From positions 372,001 through 436,000 of the forward strand of contig NZ_JBHUIO010000002.1 in assembly GCF_042682745.1 (NCBI RefSeq): DNA of 64,000 bases, read 5' to 3'. The position numbers were made by a program, and so were the translations under genes. The notes under the pieces were generated by a model that did not search any database, had not been told where the DNA came from, and was given only the letters and a program-made list of their open reading frames with translations. Position 1 is the stretch's first letter, and each line of letters opens with the position of its first letter. Below are positions 30,665 to 41,497 of this stretch, in pieces. The DNA comes from Tumebacillus_A lipolyticus. GTDB taxonomy: Bacteria; Bacillota; Bacilli; Tumebacillales; Tumebacillaceae.

Positions 30665-33600
30665 CTAGCCTTGCACGTTTTGCGCTTGCGCCAAACATTT
30701 GAGAATTCGATCGGTCAGCGCTTGCAGATGAGGAGCGCTCAGAATTGTAAAGTGATCCCCCTGCGCTTCGTGCGCATCGATCTGTTGCGCCAGCTGACCC
30801 CAGCGATAGAACTTGTCGCGACGAAGTTTCTCATACATTTCGTGCGCAGGTGCCGTGCTCGCTCGGAAGAAGGCGATCGGCACATCTGCAGCCAGTCCAG
30901 GAGTCGGTTCATACTTCTCCAACGCGTTCGTATTCGCTTTGAAAATCTTAAACAGGCGGCGCACCTGCTCAAATTTTAGCCCATCTGGCAGCGATCCCAT
31001 CGCTTTGGCCTGCTGGTACAGCATGCTCAAAGCGTCATCGATGGCGAGCCTGCCCAGCTGATGCATCATCATTTGCATGTTGGAGAAATCAAAACCGTTC
31101 GCCCCCGCGAAGTCTCCTGCAAATGCCATCAGCAGTTGAACATCGTCCATCTTCTCCTGCTCATTCTCCTGGACGGGAGCCATCGTATCGAGCAAGATCA
31201 GCAACTCGACCTCTTCGCCCCGCTCGCGAAGCTGCCGCGCCATCTCAAAGGCGACCGTGCCGCCGAGCGACCAACCTCCGAGACGATATGGCCCTTCCGC
31301 CTGCGCTCGTCTGATCTCTTCGAGATACCAGCTGGCCATCTCTTCGATCGAAGTGAGCGGCAGGCGATCATCCTCAAAGCCCAGCGCCTGCAGCCCATAG
31401 AACGGCTGATCGGTGCCGAGGCGTCGAGCCAACTCGAAGTAGGAGAAGACACCGCCGCCGACCGGATGGACGAAAAACACGGGCTTTTGCGAGCCATGCG
31501 GTTGGATCGGAACCAGCGAAGATCCAGTTCTCGTTCCCACTCCTTGGCGCAACAGCATCGCCAACCCTTCGATCGTGCCATCTTGGAACAGCACGGTCAG
31601 AGGCATGTTCAGACCTAACCGCTGCTCGATCGATGCCATCAGTTGCACTGCGAGCAAGGAGTGTCCGCCGATCGAGAAAAAGTTGTCTTTCACAGAAGGA
31701 GTTCTGCCGAGCAGCTCCTCCCAAATTTTCACCAGTTCTTTTTCGATTTCATCGCGTGCGGCCACAAACTCCGCCTCTCGTTCCAACACGATCTCTTCCG
31801 GGATCGGCAGGGCGCGACGATCGACTTTTCCGTTCTCGTTGATCGGAAGCTGCTTCATCACGACGATCGCAGATGGAACCATATATTCGGGCAAGGATTG
31901 GCGCAGATACCCGCGCAGTTCGGTCGCCATGCTCTCCTCGACCGCCACCGCTTCCACATAGGCGACAAGACGCTTCTCGCCGTGCGGATCATCGATCGCA
32001 AGCACGGTAGCCAAAGCGACATTCGGATGTGCGGTCAGCAGCGATTCGATCTCCCCGATCTCGATGCGGAACCCGCGGACCTTCACCTGCGTGTCGATCC
32101 GGCCGAGGAACTCCAGGCTGCCATCGGCGAGGTAGCGCACCAAGTCACCGCTCTTATACCAACGCTCGCCGTCGATCCAGACAAACGACGCGGCGGTCAA
32201 TTCCGGCTGATTGCGATAGCCTCGACCAACGCCATGTCCGCCGATATAGAGCTCGCCCGGAACACCGACCGGAACCCGTTGTCCGTCACCGTCACAGACG
32301 CGGAATTTACCGTTTTTAAGCGCTCGCCCAATCACCAAACGCTCAGATGGCTCCGCTTCAACCGTGTGGAACGAGCAGAGGATGGTGGCCTCTGTCGGCC
32401 CGTAAGCCACGATCACGTTCGCATTCGGGAACGCTTGGCGCAGCTCTGCCTGCAGGTCGGCCGTGACCGCTTCGCCGCCGACGAGTACCGTCCGCATCGA
32501 GGTTACCGGCGCTTGCGACTTCATCACTTCCTGCGCGACGTGGCGCATCAGGCTTGGCACAGACAGACATGTCGTCGCGGATCGAAACTCCCCGACCAGC
32601 TGCGCGAGGTCGAGCACCCGATCTTTCGACATCAGGACGGTAGTACCCCCCGAGAGCAGCGGAGCGAACACCTCGGCGACGCTGACATCGAATGTCATCG
32701 TCGTCACCGACAGCATGCGCGTTTCGCGGCTGAAGTCGAACTGCTCTAACACCGTCGACAGCGTGCTCACCAGCTGCGCATGCTCGATCATCACCGCTTT
32801 CGGCTTGCCGGTCGAGCCGGATGTATACAGCATGTACGCCAGATGATGCGGCTCGACCGCGCTGTTCGGCGCTGTGATCGGATACTCTGCCAGCGACGCT
32901 TCCTCTTCGGCAAAGATCAACGGCACGTCTGTCGGGAGCCCACTTGCCAGCTCACGCTTCGTCAACAGCGCGACCATCTCTGCATCTTCGATCAGGTAGG
33001 CGATTCGCTCTTTCGGATGCGATGGGTCGATCGGCACGTACGCACCGCCCGCCTTCAGGACGGCCAACAACGAGATGACCATCGCAAGCGATTTGTCCAT
33101 GCAGACCCCGACCAGCACATCTGGCCCCACTCCGAACGTTTGCAGATGATGGGCCAAACGATTTGCCCGCTCGTCCAACTCTTGGTAGCTTAACGTCTCG
33201 CCAGCAAATTCTGCCGCAACAGCATCTGGCGTCGTGCGCGCATGCTCGGCGATCAGCTGATGTGCACAGCGGCGTGGGAAGTTGTCCGATACAGCATTCC
33301 AGCCTTCGAGCATCGCTTCTTCTGCTGGTGTCAACAGCGAGAGTTCTGTGAGCTTGCGATCCGGATCATCGACGATCGCGGTCAACAGCTGCTCCAGATG
33401 ACCGGCCATCCGCTCGATCGTGCTGGGGTCGAACAGGTCTGTCTGGTAGTTGAACGCATGCAGCTGACCCTCCTCCGACTCATAGACCATCAGCGAGAGT
33501 TCAAAATTGGCCACACCGCCTCCCGCCTCCAGCGCTGACATCGTGACACCAGGCAAGGTCAGATCGCCCATCGGTGCGTTTTGCACCGCGAACATCACTT

Positions 33601-36600
33601 GGAACAGCGGCGAGATGCTCATGTCTCGATTCGGCTGAATCTCTTCGACCAGCTTTTCGAACGGCAGATCTTGATGCGCATAGCTGTCGAGCGCCGACTG
33701 GCGAACTCTCTGCAAAAGCTCGCGGAACGAAGGCTGTGCCGAGAGATCGGTGCGCAAGACGATCGTGTTGACAAAGAAGCCGATCAGAGGTTCGATCTCT
33801 TTGCGATTGCGTCCGGCGATCGGCGAACCGATCAGGATGTCATCCTGTCCGGAATAGCGAAAGAGCAAAGTGTTGAGCGCTGCCAGCAGCGTCATATACA
33901 TCGTGACACCCTCTTGCTGGCAGAGCGCTTGCAGTCGATCAGAAAGATCTTTTGAGATGCGCAGCGCATGCGATCCGCCCCGCAAGGTCGGCACCGGTGG
34001 GCGCGGATGGTCATGCGGGAGCGGCAACACCGTCTTCGCCCCTTGTAGTCGATCCTTCCAGTGTGCCAGCTGCGCCTGCAAGTTGTCCCCTTGGAGCCAT
34101 GCGCGCTGCCAGTGTGCGAAATCTGCATACTGCACCTCAAGCTCTGCGAGCGGCGTCTCCCTGCCTTCCGCAAAGGCGGCATACAGTTCGCCTAGCTCGC
34201 GCACGAACACCCCGATCGACCAGCCGTCCGACACGATGTGATGCATCGTGAACAGCAGCACCACCTCGTCCTGCGAAGCGCGCAACATCGTCGAGCGGAA
34301 CAGAGGTCCGGTGCTCAGATCGAAAGGTTTGCGCGCTTCCTCTCCGGCAACGCGCAAGATCTCCGCTTCACAAGCTTCTTTCGATAGATGCTGGAGATCG
34401 ATGCGCTCCAGACGATGCGTATAATTTGCCTGCACCACCTGAACAGGACGGTTCTCCACCATCGAGAACGTGGTTCGCAACACTTCGTGACGGCGCACGA
34501 TCTCTTGGAGCGCTTGATCGAGCGCCTCCACATTCAGATCCCCGCTGAAGCGCACGCCGGAGAACATGTTATAGCTCGACTGTTTCGTCAGTCGGTCGAT
34601 AAACCACAACCGCTGCTGGGCGAACGACAGCGGCAATTCGCGATCGCGACCCACCGGGACGATCGGCGGAATTTGAATGCCTGTTGCCAACTCGCTGTGG
34701 TGCTTCATATACTCGACGATGCTCGCGACGGTCGCCGCTTCAAACAGGGCGCGCACCGGCAATTCCATGCCGAACACTTCGCGAATGCGCGAGATGAGCT
34801 GTGTGGCGAGCAGCGAATGGCCGCCCAGATCGAAGAAATGATCATGGATGCCGACACGATCCACCTTGAGCACTTCGCCGAAGATGTCTGCCATCAGCTG
34901 CTCCGTTGCGGTGCGCGGTGCCACATAGGACTCTGCCGCCTCCAATCGCGAGCCGTCAGGAGCTGGCAGGGCCTTTCTGTCGATCTTGCGGTTCGGTGTG
35001 AGCGGCACAGCGTCGATCGGCATGAACAGCTGCGGCACCATGTACTCGGGCAGGCGATCTTTCAAGAAGCTGCGCAGCTCTTGCGTGCTCGGCTCCAGCT
35101 CTTGATCGAGCACCACGTAGGCGACCAGCAGCGTCTTGGCGGCGCCTTCCGACTCTTCGCGCGCCATCACCACCGTTTCCAATACGCCTGGGTGCTGACC
35201 GAGGATCGTCTCGATCTCGCCGAGCTCGATCCGATACCCGCGAATCTTCACCTGAGTGTCGATCCGACCAAAGAACTCGATATTGCCATCTGGGAGATAG
35301 CGCGCGAGGTCGCCCGTGCGATACATGCGCGCCCCCTGTTCTTTGCTAAACGGGTCGGTGATAAATTTCTCAGCTGTCATCTCCTCGCGCTTTAAATACC
35401 CGCGGGCGAGCGAAATGCCTCCGATAAACACCTCGCCTGGCACGCCGAGCGGAACGGGGCGCATCTGCTGGTCGAGGATGTAGATCTGCGTGTTGGCGAT
35501 CGGGCGGCCGATCGGCGGCAGCAGCGGCCATTCCTCTTGCCCGAGCGGCAGCGTGTACGAAGTGACGACATGACATTCGGTCGGGCCGTACTGGTTGTAG
35601 AGGCGACATCCCTCCAAGCTGGCCAACCAGTTGCGAACCGGTCGCGTGGTCTGCAGTTGATCGCCCGCCGTCGTGATCTCTTTTAGCTGTAGGGGTAATC
35701 GCTCGCTCAGACTTTCTGCTACCTCACAGAGCTGTTGGAAGGCGACAAACGGCAAGTAGATGCGATGTACGCCCTGTTCGGACAGATAGCGGAGCAGGCG
35801 GAGCGGATCGCGGCGCACTTCCTCTTTGACCAACACGAGCGTGCCGCCCGTCGTCAGCGTGCAGAAATACTCTTGGAACGAGATATCAAAGGTCATCGAC
35901 GCATATTGCAACGTCCGCTCAAGCGGTGCAAACGGGGTCTCCTTCAATTGCCAGGAGATCATGTTGCGAAGCGGGCGATGCGTCATCATCACACCTTTTG
36001 GCTTGCCGGTCGTCCCCGATGTATAGATGACATAGAGCGCGTTGTCCAGCGTCTCGCCAGCGTTCAGGTTTTGGCTCGGCCACTTCTCGATCTCTTCCCA
36101 ATCGCGATCCAGCGCGACCACTTCTACACCGTCTGTCGGCAGGTCGTCCACCAGATCGGCTTGCGTCACCAGCACGCCGACCTCAGCATCTTTCAGAATG
36201 AACTCGATGCGATCTTTCGGATGTGCGGGGTCGAGCGGCACGTACGCGCCTCCCGCTTTGAGAATGCCGAGCGTCGCGACGACCAGTTCGAGCGAGCGCC
36301 CCATGCAGAGGCCGACCAACGCTTCTGGTTGCACACCGCGCGCCTGCAAATGATGCGCCAAGCGGTTGGCTCGCTCGTTCAACTCGCGATAGGTAACTTG
36401 CGCTTCGTCGAGCACGAGCGCCACCGCATCCGGGGTGCGCGCCACCTGCTCTTCGAACAGCTGATGCGCACATTTCCCATCCGAATCGTCAAGCGCGATG
36501 CCGTGCGCCAGCTCGCGCACGCCGCGCTCTTCCTCCTCTGTCATCAGCGGCAGAACGGCGATCGGCTGTGCCGGATCGACGGTGATCGCTTCGAGCAGCG

Positions 36601-39600
36601 TATGGAAGTGACCGAGCATTCGCTCCATCGTCGCCTGCCGGAACAGATCCACGTTGTACTCGATGGAGACGATCAGCCCATCTGTTCTCTCCGCCATCGT
36701 CCAGAGCAGATCGAACTTTGATGTCTTGCTATCCTGCGACAGCGGAACGAGCGTGATATCGGCCGCAACCGTTGCATCGCTCTCAAAATTTTGCAGAGCG
36801 AACATCACTTGAAACACCGGTGAATGGCTTTGGTCGCGATCTGGCTGCAACTCCTCGACCAGTTTTTCAAACGGGACATCCTGATACTGGAAGGCTGCCA
36901 ATGCAGTTTCCCGCACGCGCTTGACCAGTTCGAGAAAACTCGGGTTCCCCGACAGATCGGAGCGAATGACCAGCGTGTTGACAAAAAATCCGATCAGACC
37001 TTCGATGCCGCTTCGGTTGCGGTTGGCGATCGGCGTTCCGATCAGGATGTCGTCCTGCTTGGTGTAGTGGAAGAGCAGCGTATTGAAAGCTGCCAACAAG
37101 GTCATGAACAGCGTCGTGCCCTCCTGTTGGCTCAGCGCTTGCAGTTTGTCTGCCAGATCTTTTGGCAACAGATAGCTCATGCCATCACCGTTGTAGGTCT
37201 GCACAGCAGGGCGCTTAAAGTCGGTCGGCAACTCCAAGACGGGCAGCGTGCCACCAAGTTGCTGTTTCCAGTAGTTGATTTGCCCCTCCAACACTTCCCC
37301 TTGCAGGTAGTCTCGCTGCCACACAGCAAAATCAGCATATTGCAGGGGCAGGTCTGGCAGCGGTGACGGTTCTCCGTTGGCGAACGCTTGATAGAGCTGG
37401 GTGATCTCCTTGACCAGCACGCCATACGACCAACCGTCAGCGATGATGTGGTGGATGGTGAACAGGAGCACATGATCCTGCTGATCGAGCTGCAACAGCT
37501 GGGCACGAACCAAAGGCCCTTTGGCGAGATCGAACGGCAACCGCGCCTCTTCGCCTGCCAGCCGCATCGCTTCCGCTTCCCGCTCCGCCGCTGGCAGCTC
37601 CTGCAGGCTGATGATCGGCAGCGGCACTTGCAGGCTGTGCTTGATCACCTGCTCAGGTATCGTTCCATTCTTGCGGAACGTCGTGCGCAGCGTTTCATGA
37701 CGACGAGCGATCTCATTAAAGCTCGCCTCCAGCGCCGCCACATCGAGCACTCCATAGATGCGGAACCCGAGCGGAATGTTGTATAGTGGTGAGTTGGGAA
37801 TCAACTGATCGAGGAACCACAAGCGCTGCTGAGCGAACGAAGTCGGGAAGGCAACTTCCTCCTCATTTTCAGAGCTGGCTCCACGCGAGGTGACGGTCGG
37901 CCCCTGATCCTCCATCCCCAGCCTTTGCCCGCTTGCCGCCACGATGCATCCGGCTAGCTCAGAAAGCGTAGGAGCTTCAAACAGGGTGCGGAGCGGCAGT
38001 TCGATGCCAAACTCATCGTGCACGCGCGACATCAGGCGGGTGGCGAGGAGCGAATGGCCGCCCAATTCGAAAAAGTTGTCATGCTGCCCCACCCGGTCGA
38101 TCCGCAAGATCTCCGCCCAGATCGAAGCTAATTTTTCCTGCACCCCACTCTCTGGCAGCACGTATTCCAGCTCTGCACTGCGCGTCCCGTCGGGAAGCGG
38201 CAGCGCTTTGCGATCCACTTTTCCATTTGGCGTAAGCGGGATCTGATCGAGCAGCACAAAGGCGGACGGAACCATATACTCGGGCACCTGCTGCTTCACA
38301 TGGTTGCGCAGTTCGATGGTGGTCAGCTCCACACCGTTGCCCACCACATAGGCGGTGATCCGCTTATCCCCCGGCACATCTTCGCGCACGATGACGATCG
38401 TCTCTTTTACAGCTGCATGCTGTCCGATCACAGCTTCGATCTCGCCGAGCTCGATTCGGAATCCCCGCACTTTGACCTGATGGTCGATCCGCCCGAGAAA
38501 CTCCAAGTTGCCATCGGGAAGATAGCGCACCAGATCGCCCGTCTTATACAGGCGAGATCCGTCTTCGCGGAACGGATTGCGGATAAACTTCTCCTCGGTC
38601 AGCTCCGGGCGGTTCAAATATCCGCGCGCAAGACCTGGACCGCCGACATGCAGTTCACCTGGCACGCCGATCGGCACCGGTTGCAACAGCGAGTCGAGCA
38701 CATAAAGCTCGTTGTTGGAGATCGCCCGTCCGATCGGTACCACCCCTGCGACCTCCTCTGGCTGAGACAGCCAGATCGTCGTCGAGGCGACCGTGTTTTC
38801 GGTCGGCCCGTATGCGTTTGCCAGCAGACATCCGGGCAGCTTTTGCAAAAACTTCTTCGCATGCGGAGCGGACATCACATCGCCGCCGACCGAAAGCAGC
38901 TTCAGGTGGCCGATCTTTTCCAAATCCGCCTCTGCCAACTGTGGCAACAGGCCGGAGGTTAACAGCGCGACCGTCACTTTCTCCTCGCTCAACACGCGAA
39001 TGACTTCATCGATCGTCGGTGTCATCGCGGGGAACACGACCAGTTTCGCACCGTTGACCAACGCCCCCCACACTTCTGGCGTGGCCGCATCGAAAGAGAT
39101 CGCCGCCAGTTGCAGGAACACTTCCTCTTCGCCGAAGATCAGATAGTTGCTGTTTTTCACAAGGCGTGCCACCCCGCGGTGTGGGATCAGCACACCTTTT
39201 GGCTTGCCGGTCGAGCCGGACGTGTAGATCATATAGGCCAGATGTTCCGGATCGAGCGCAACGTCGAGGTTTTCCTCCCCCTCAAGCGCGATGTGCGGCC
39301 AATCGCGATCCAGACAGATCAACTCAGCGCCATGTGCGGGCAGATCGTCGATCAGCTTCTCCTGCGTGAGAAGCACAGACACGCCGCTGTCTTCCAACAT
39401 GTAGCTCAAGCGATCTTGCGGATAGGCCGGATCGAGCGGCACGTATGCTCCGCCCGCCTTGAGGATGCCGAGCATCCCGACCACCATCTCCAGCGAGCGC
39501 TCTGTGCAGAGGCCGACGAGCACATCAGGGCCGACACCTTTCTTTTGCAGCAGGCGCGCCAGTTGGTTGGCGCGGCGGTTGAGCTCGCCATAGGTCAGCT

Positions 39601-41101
39601 CTGCACCTTCAAACGACAGCGCTACCTTTGCCGGCACGCGGGCGACCTGCTCGTCAAACATCTGCGGAATGGTCAGATCGTGCGGGTAATCGACACGATT
39701 GCGATTCCACTCCACCAGCGTCAGATCGGCCTCCTCAGCGGTCAACAGCGGGAGCGCGGCGATCTCGCGGTCAGGATCTGCAGCGATGCCTTGCAACAGC
39801 TCGGTAAAGTGTTCGGTCATGCGCAAGATGGTCGCTTCATCGAACAGGTCTGTACTATACTGGATCGTGCCGTATAAACCGTTCTTGCTTTCAGACATCG
39901 CAAGGTTCAGGTCAAACTTCGCACTGGCGTGATCGGCGTCCAATCCGCTCATCTTCAGCCCGGTCATCTGCTCTGCGCCCTTCGGGGCGTTTTGCAGCGC
40001 GAACATCGTCTGAAACAGCGGAGTATAACTCATGTTGCGCTCCGGCTGTACCTCCTCGACCAACCGCTCAAAAGGCAAATCCTGATGAGCGTACGCATCG
40101 AGCGCCGTTGTGCGAACGCGCGACAGCACTTCGCGGAACGTCGGTCGACCGGAAAGATCGGTGCGCATGACCAGCGTGTTGACAAAAAATCCGATCAACC
40201 CTTCGATCTGGGCGTTGTTGCGGCCTGCGATCGGCGATCCGACCGCGATATCATCCTGCCCGCTATAGCGATAGAGCAGCGTGACGAACGCTGACAACAA
40301 CGTCATATACAGCGTCACGCCTTCCGTTTGCGTCAGATCGATCAACCGATCGGTCAGCGCTTTCGGAACGACAAATTCGACCGAAGCACCGCGATGGCTC
40401 TGTACGGCCGGACGGGGACGGTCTGTCGGCAATTGCAGGACTGGCGGATGATCTCCTAACTGTTTTTTCCAATAGGAGACCTGCCGTTCGAGCTCAGCTC
40501 CGGAAAGATGCTCCAACTGCCAATTGGTAAAATCGACATATTGGATCGGCAACTCGGGCAGCGGAGATGGCAAGTTGTTGACAAATGCTTCATAGAGCAC
40601 CCCAACCTCTTTCATCATCACGCCACAGGACCAACCATCTGAGATGATGTGGTGCATATTCAAAAGGAGGACATGCTCCTCCTCATTCAGTTCCAAAAGC
40701 GCTGTCCGCATCAGCGGACCTTTGCTCAGATCGAACGGTCGGTTCGCATCTTCGAACGCCATTCGCTTAGCGTGATCCATGCGGCTCTCGGCCGGCACAT
40801 GCCGCAGATCGATCATCGGCAACTCAAACGAGACCTCCGGCAAAATAACTTGCATCGGAGCGCCGCCCTCTTCGATAAAAATGGTGCGCAGCGTCTCGTG
40901 ACGATCTACGATTTCCTCTAAACTCCGCTTCAATGCGTCCACATTGAGATTCCCCTGTAGTCGAATGGCAAACGGAATGTTGTACATGGCACTGCCCGGC
41001 ATCAGCTTATCGAGAAACCATAGCCGTTGCTGAGCAAAAGACGCGGGGAAGACGAACGCCCCTTCCTCCAAGACCGCCTGATTTCCTGTGTGCTCCATCA
41101 T
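30665..41101 (-). CDS. Three-module NRPS with terminal thioesterase (C-A-PCP x3-TE)
   Basis: 3478 residues. Module 1 (about 1-1070): C with HHIISDGWS, A, PCP (GGHSLLA). Module 2 (about 1090-2130): C with HHIIADGWS, A, PCP. Module 3 (about 2150-3180): C with HHIVSDGWS, A, PCP. Then a thioesterase with GWSLGG (active Ser). No epimerase or methyltransferase domains are seen. My hand reading of the ten specificity positions gives A1 as D-A-P-L-L-V-A-V-A-K, A2 as D-I-Q-Y-T-A-Q-V-V-K (proline-like, DVQxIAHVVK type) and A3 as D-V-A-L-L-G-A-I-L-K (unassigned). The ATG at 41101 follows GGGAGG. It probably receives the acyl-aminoacyl chain from the FAAL-NRPS encoded upstream. Confidence 0.93.
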   Translation of the reverse strand: MMEHTGNQAVLEEGAFVFPASFAQQRLWFLDKLMPGSAMYNIPFAIRLQGNLNVDALKRSLEEIVDRHETLRTIFIEEGGAPMQVILPEVSFELPMIDLRHVPAESRMDHAKRMAFEDANRPFDLSKGPLMRTALLELNEEEHVLLLNMHHIISDGWSCGVMMKEVGVLYEAFVNNLPSPLPELPIQYVDFTNWQLEHLSGAELERQVSYWKKQLGDHPPVLQLPTDRPRPAVQSHRGASVEFVVPKALTDRLIDLTQTEGVTLYMTLLSAFVTLLYRYSGQDDIAVGSPIAGRNNAQIEGLIGFFVNTLVMRTDLSGRPTFREVLSRVRTTALDAYAHQDLPFERLVEEVQPERNMSYTPLFQTMFALQNAPKGAEQMTGLKMSGLDADHASAKFDLNLAMSESKNGLYGTIQYSTDLFDEATILRMTEHFTELLQGIAADPDREIAALPLLTAEEADLTLVEWNRNRVDYPHDLTIPQMFDEQVARVPAKVALSFEGAELTYGELNRRANQLARLLQKKGVGPDVLVGLCTERSLEMVVGMLGILKAGGAYVPLDPAYPQDRLSYMLEDSGVSVLLTQEKLIDDLPAHGAELICLDRDWPHIALEGEENLDVALDPEHLAYMIYTSGSTGKPKGVLIPHRGVARLVKNSNYLIFGEEEVFLQLAAISFDAATPEVWGALVNGAKLVVFPAMTPTIDEVIRVLSEEKVTVALLTSGLLPQLAEADLEKIGHLKLLSVGGDVMSAPHAKKFLQKLPGCLLANAYGPTENTVASTTIWLSQPEEVAGVVPIGRAISNNELYVLDSLLQPVPIGVPGELHVGGPGLARGYLNRPELTEEKFIRNPFREDGSRLYKTGDLVRYLPDGNLEFLGRIDHQVKVRGFRIELGEIEAVIGQHAAVKETIVIVREDVPGDKRITAYVVGNGVELTTIELRNHVKQQVPEYMVPSAFVLLDQIPLTPNGKVDRKALPLPDGTRSAELEYVLPESGVQEKLASIWAEILRIDRVGQHDNFFELGGHSLLATRLMSRVHDEFGIELPLRTLFEAPTLSELAGCIVAASGQRLGMEDQGPTVTSRGASSENEEEVAFPTSFAQQRLWFLDQLIPNSPLYNIPLGFRIYGVLDVAALEASFNEIARRHETLRTTFRKNGTIPEQVIKHSLQVPLPIISLQELPAAEREAEAMRLAGEEARLPFDLAKGPLVRAQLLQLDQQDHVLLFTIHHIIADGWSYGVLVKEITQLYQAFANGEPSPLPDLPLQYADFAVWQRDYLQGEVLEGQINYWKQQLGGTLPVLELPTDFKRPAVQTYNGDGMSYLLPKDLADKLQALSQQEGTTLFMTLLAAFNTLLFHYTKQDDILIGTPIANRNRSGIEGLIGFFVNTLVIRSDLSGNPSFLELVKRVRETALAAFQYQDVPFEKLVEELQPDRDQSHSPVFQVMFALQNFESDATVAADITLVPLSQDSKTSKFDLLWTMAERTDGLIVSIEYNVDLFRQATMERMLGHFHTLLEAITVDPAQPIAVLPLMTEEEERGVRELAHGIALDDSDGKCAHQLFEEQVARTPDAVALVLDEAQVTYRELNERANRLAHHLQARGVQPEALVGLCMGRSLELVVATLGILKAGGAYVPLDPAHPKDRIEFILKDAEVGVLVTQADLVDDLPTDGVEVVALDRDWEEIEKWPSQNLNAGETLDNALYVIYTSGTTGKPKGVMMTHRPLRNMISWQLKETPFAPLERTLQYASMTFDISFQEYFCTLTTGGTLVLVKEEVRRDPLRLLRYLSEQGVHRIYLPFVAFQQLCEVAESLSERLPLQLKEITTAGDQLQTTRPVRNWLASLEGCRLYNQYGPTECHVVTSYTLPLGQEEWPLLPPIGRPIANTQIYILDQQMRPVPLGVPGEVFIGGISLARGYLKREEMTAEKFITDPFSKEQGARMYRTGDLARYLPDGNIEFFGRIDTQVKIRGYRIELGEIETILGQHPGVLETVVMAREESEGAAKTLLVAYVVLDQELEPSTQELRSFLKDRLPEYMVPQLFMPIDAVPLTPNRKIDRKALPAPDGSRLEAAESYVAPRTATEQLMADIFGEVLKVDRVGIHDHFFDLGGHSLLATQLISRIREVFGMELPVRALFEAATVASIVEYMKHHSELATGIQIPPIVPVGRDRELPLSFAQQRLWFIDRLTKQSSYNMFSGVRFSGDLNVEALDQALQEIVRRHEVLRTTFSMVENRPVQVVQANYTHRLERIDLQHLSKEACEAEILRVAGEEARKPFDLSTGPLFRSTMLRASQDEVVLLFTMHHIVSDGWSIGVFVRELGELYAAFAEGRETPLAELEVQYADFAHWQRAWLQGDNLQAQLAHWKDRLQGAKTVLPLPHDHPRPPVPTLRGGSHALRISKDLSDRLQALCQQEGVTMYMTLLAALNTLLFRYSGQDDILIGSPIAGRNRKEIEPLIGFFVNTIVLRTDLSAQPSFRELLQRVRQSALDSYAHQDLPFEKLVEEIQPNRDMSISPLFQVMFAVQNAPMGDLTLPGVTMSALEAGGGVANFELSLMVYESEEGQLHAFNYQTDLFDPSTIERMAGHLEQLLTAIVDDPDRKLTELSLLTPAEEAMLEGWNAVSDNFPRRCAHQLIAEHARTTPDAVAAEFAGETLSYQELDERANRLAHHLQTFGVGPDVLVGVCMDKSLAMVISLLAVLKAGGAYVPIDPSHPKERIAYLIEDAEMVALLTKRELASGLPTDVPLIFAEEEASLAEYPITAPNSAVEPHHLAYMLYTSGSTGKPKAVMIEHAQLVSTLSTVLEQFDFSRETRMLSVTTMTFDVSVAEVFAPLLSGGTTVLMSKDRVLDLAQLVGEFRSATTCLSVPSLMRHVAQEVMKSQAPVTSMRTVLVGGEAVTADLQAELRQAFPNANVIVAYGPTEATILCSFHTVEAEPSERLVIGRALKNGKFRVCDGDGQRVPVGVPGELYIGGHGVGRGYRNQPELTAASFVWIDGERWYKSGDLVRYLADGSLEFLGRIDTQVKVRGFRIEIGEIESLLTAHPNVALATVLAIDDPHGEKRLVAYVEAVAVEESMATELRGYLRQSLPEYMVPSAIVVMKQLPINENGKVDRRALPIPEEIVLEREAEFVAARDEIEKELVKIWEELLGRTPSVKDNFFSIGGHSLLAVQLMASIEQRLGLNMPLTVLFQDGTIEGLAMLLRQGVGTRTGSSLVPIQPHGSQKPVFFVHPVGGGVFSYFELARRLGTDQPFYGLQALGFEDDRLPLTSIEEMASWYLEEIRRAQAEGPYRLGGWSLGGTVAFEMARQLRERGEEVELLILLDTMAPVQENEQEKMDDVQLLMAFAGDFAGANGFDFSNMQMMMHQLGRLAIDDALSMLYQQAKAMGSLPDGLKFEQVRRLFKIFKANTNALEKYEPTPGLAADVPIAFFRASTAPAHEMYEKLRRDKFYRWGQLAQQIDAHEAQGDHFTILSAPHLQALTDRILKCLAQAQNVQG

Positions 41102-41237
41102 TTCGACCTCCCTAACCCTGTCACAAGTGCATCGACAAAACGATTCGACTCTTCAATGCAATCTCTGACAACTATTTCTTTATTAAACCAGAATAAACCT
41201 TCCTGAAATCCTAAAGTTTTTACGGAGGTTGTGACCT

Positions 41238-41369
41238 ATGAAAATTTATAGTGTGCAGGATCGCGCCTTTGCTTCGCTCGCCACTCCAGAAAGATTCTTG
41301 CTCCTCCAATTTTTCTGGACAGAATTCGGTGAGAAAATAACAGCCTACTCATTATTTTCTAAATATTAA
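41238..41369 (+). CDS. Possible 43-residue peptide in the NRPS/symporter gap
   Basis: GGAGG lies nine bases before an ATG that opens a 43-codon frame, MKIYSVQDRAFASLATPERF at its start and ending SLFSKY. It sits between the NRPS start and the symporter promoter. It has no recognisable domain, and the frame could be chance. The ribosome site is the only positive evidence. Confidence 0.3.
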   Translation: MKIYSVQDRAFASLATPERFLLLQFFWTEFGEKITAYSLFSKY

Positions 41370-41412
41370 GATTTTTCTTAGTTCTCATAGTTCTCACATT
41401 TTCATCAAGCTA

Positions 41413-41441
41413 TTGACTTCTCTACTGGATCGCAATATGAT
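41413..41441 (+). promoter_or_regulatory. Promoter of the dicarboxylate symporter
   Basis: TTGACT (41413-41418) and TATGAT (41436-41441) are exactly 17 bases apart, near consensus for sigma-A. A GTAATC ... GATTAC inverted repeat (41449-41467) follows at the expected transcript start and could be an operator. Confidence 0.65.
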
Positions 41442-41497
41442 ATACCCAGTAATCCGAGTGTGATTACATACCATTGATTCTCTAGGAGGTGTCCCCT

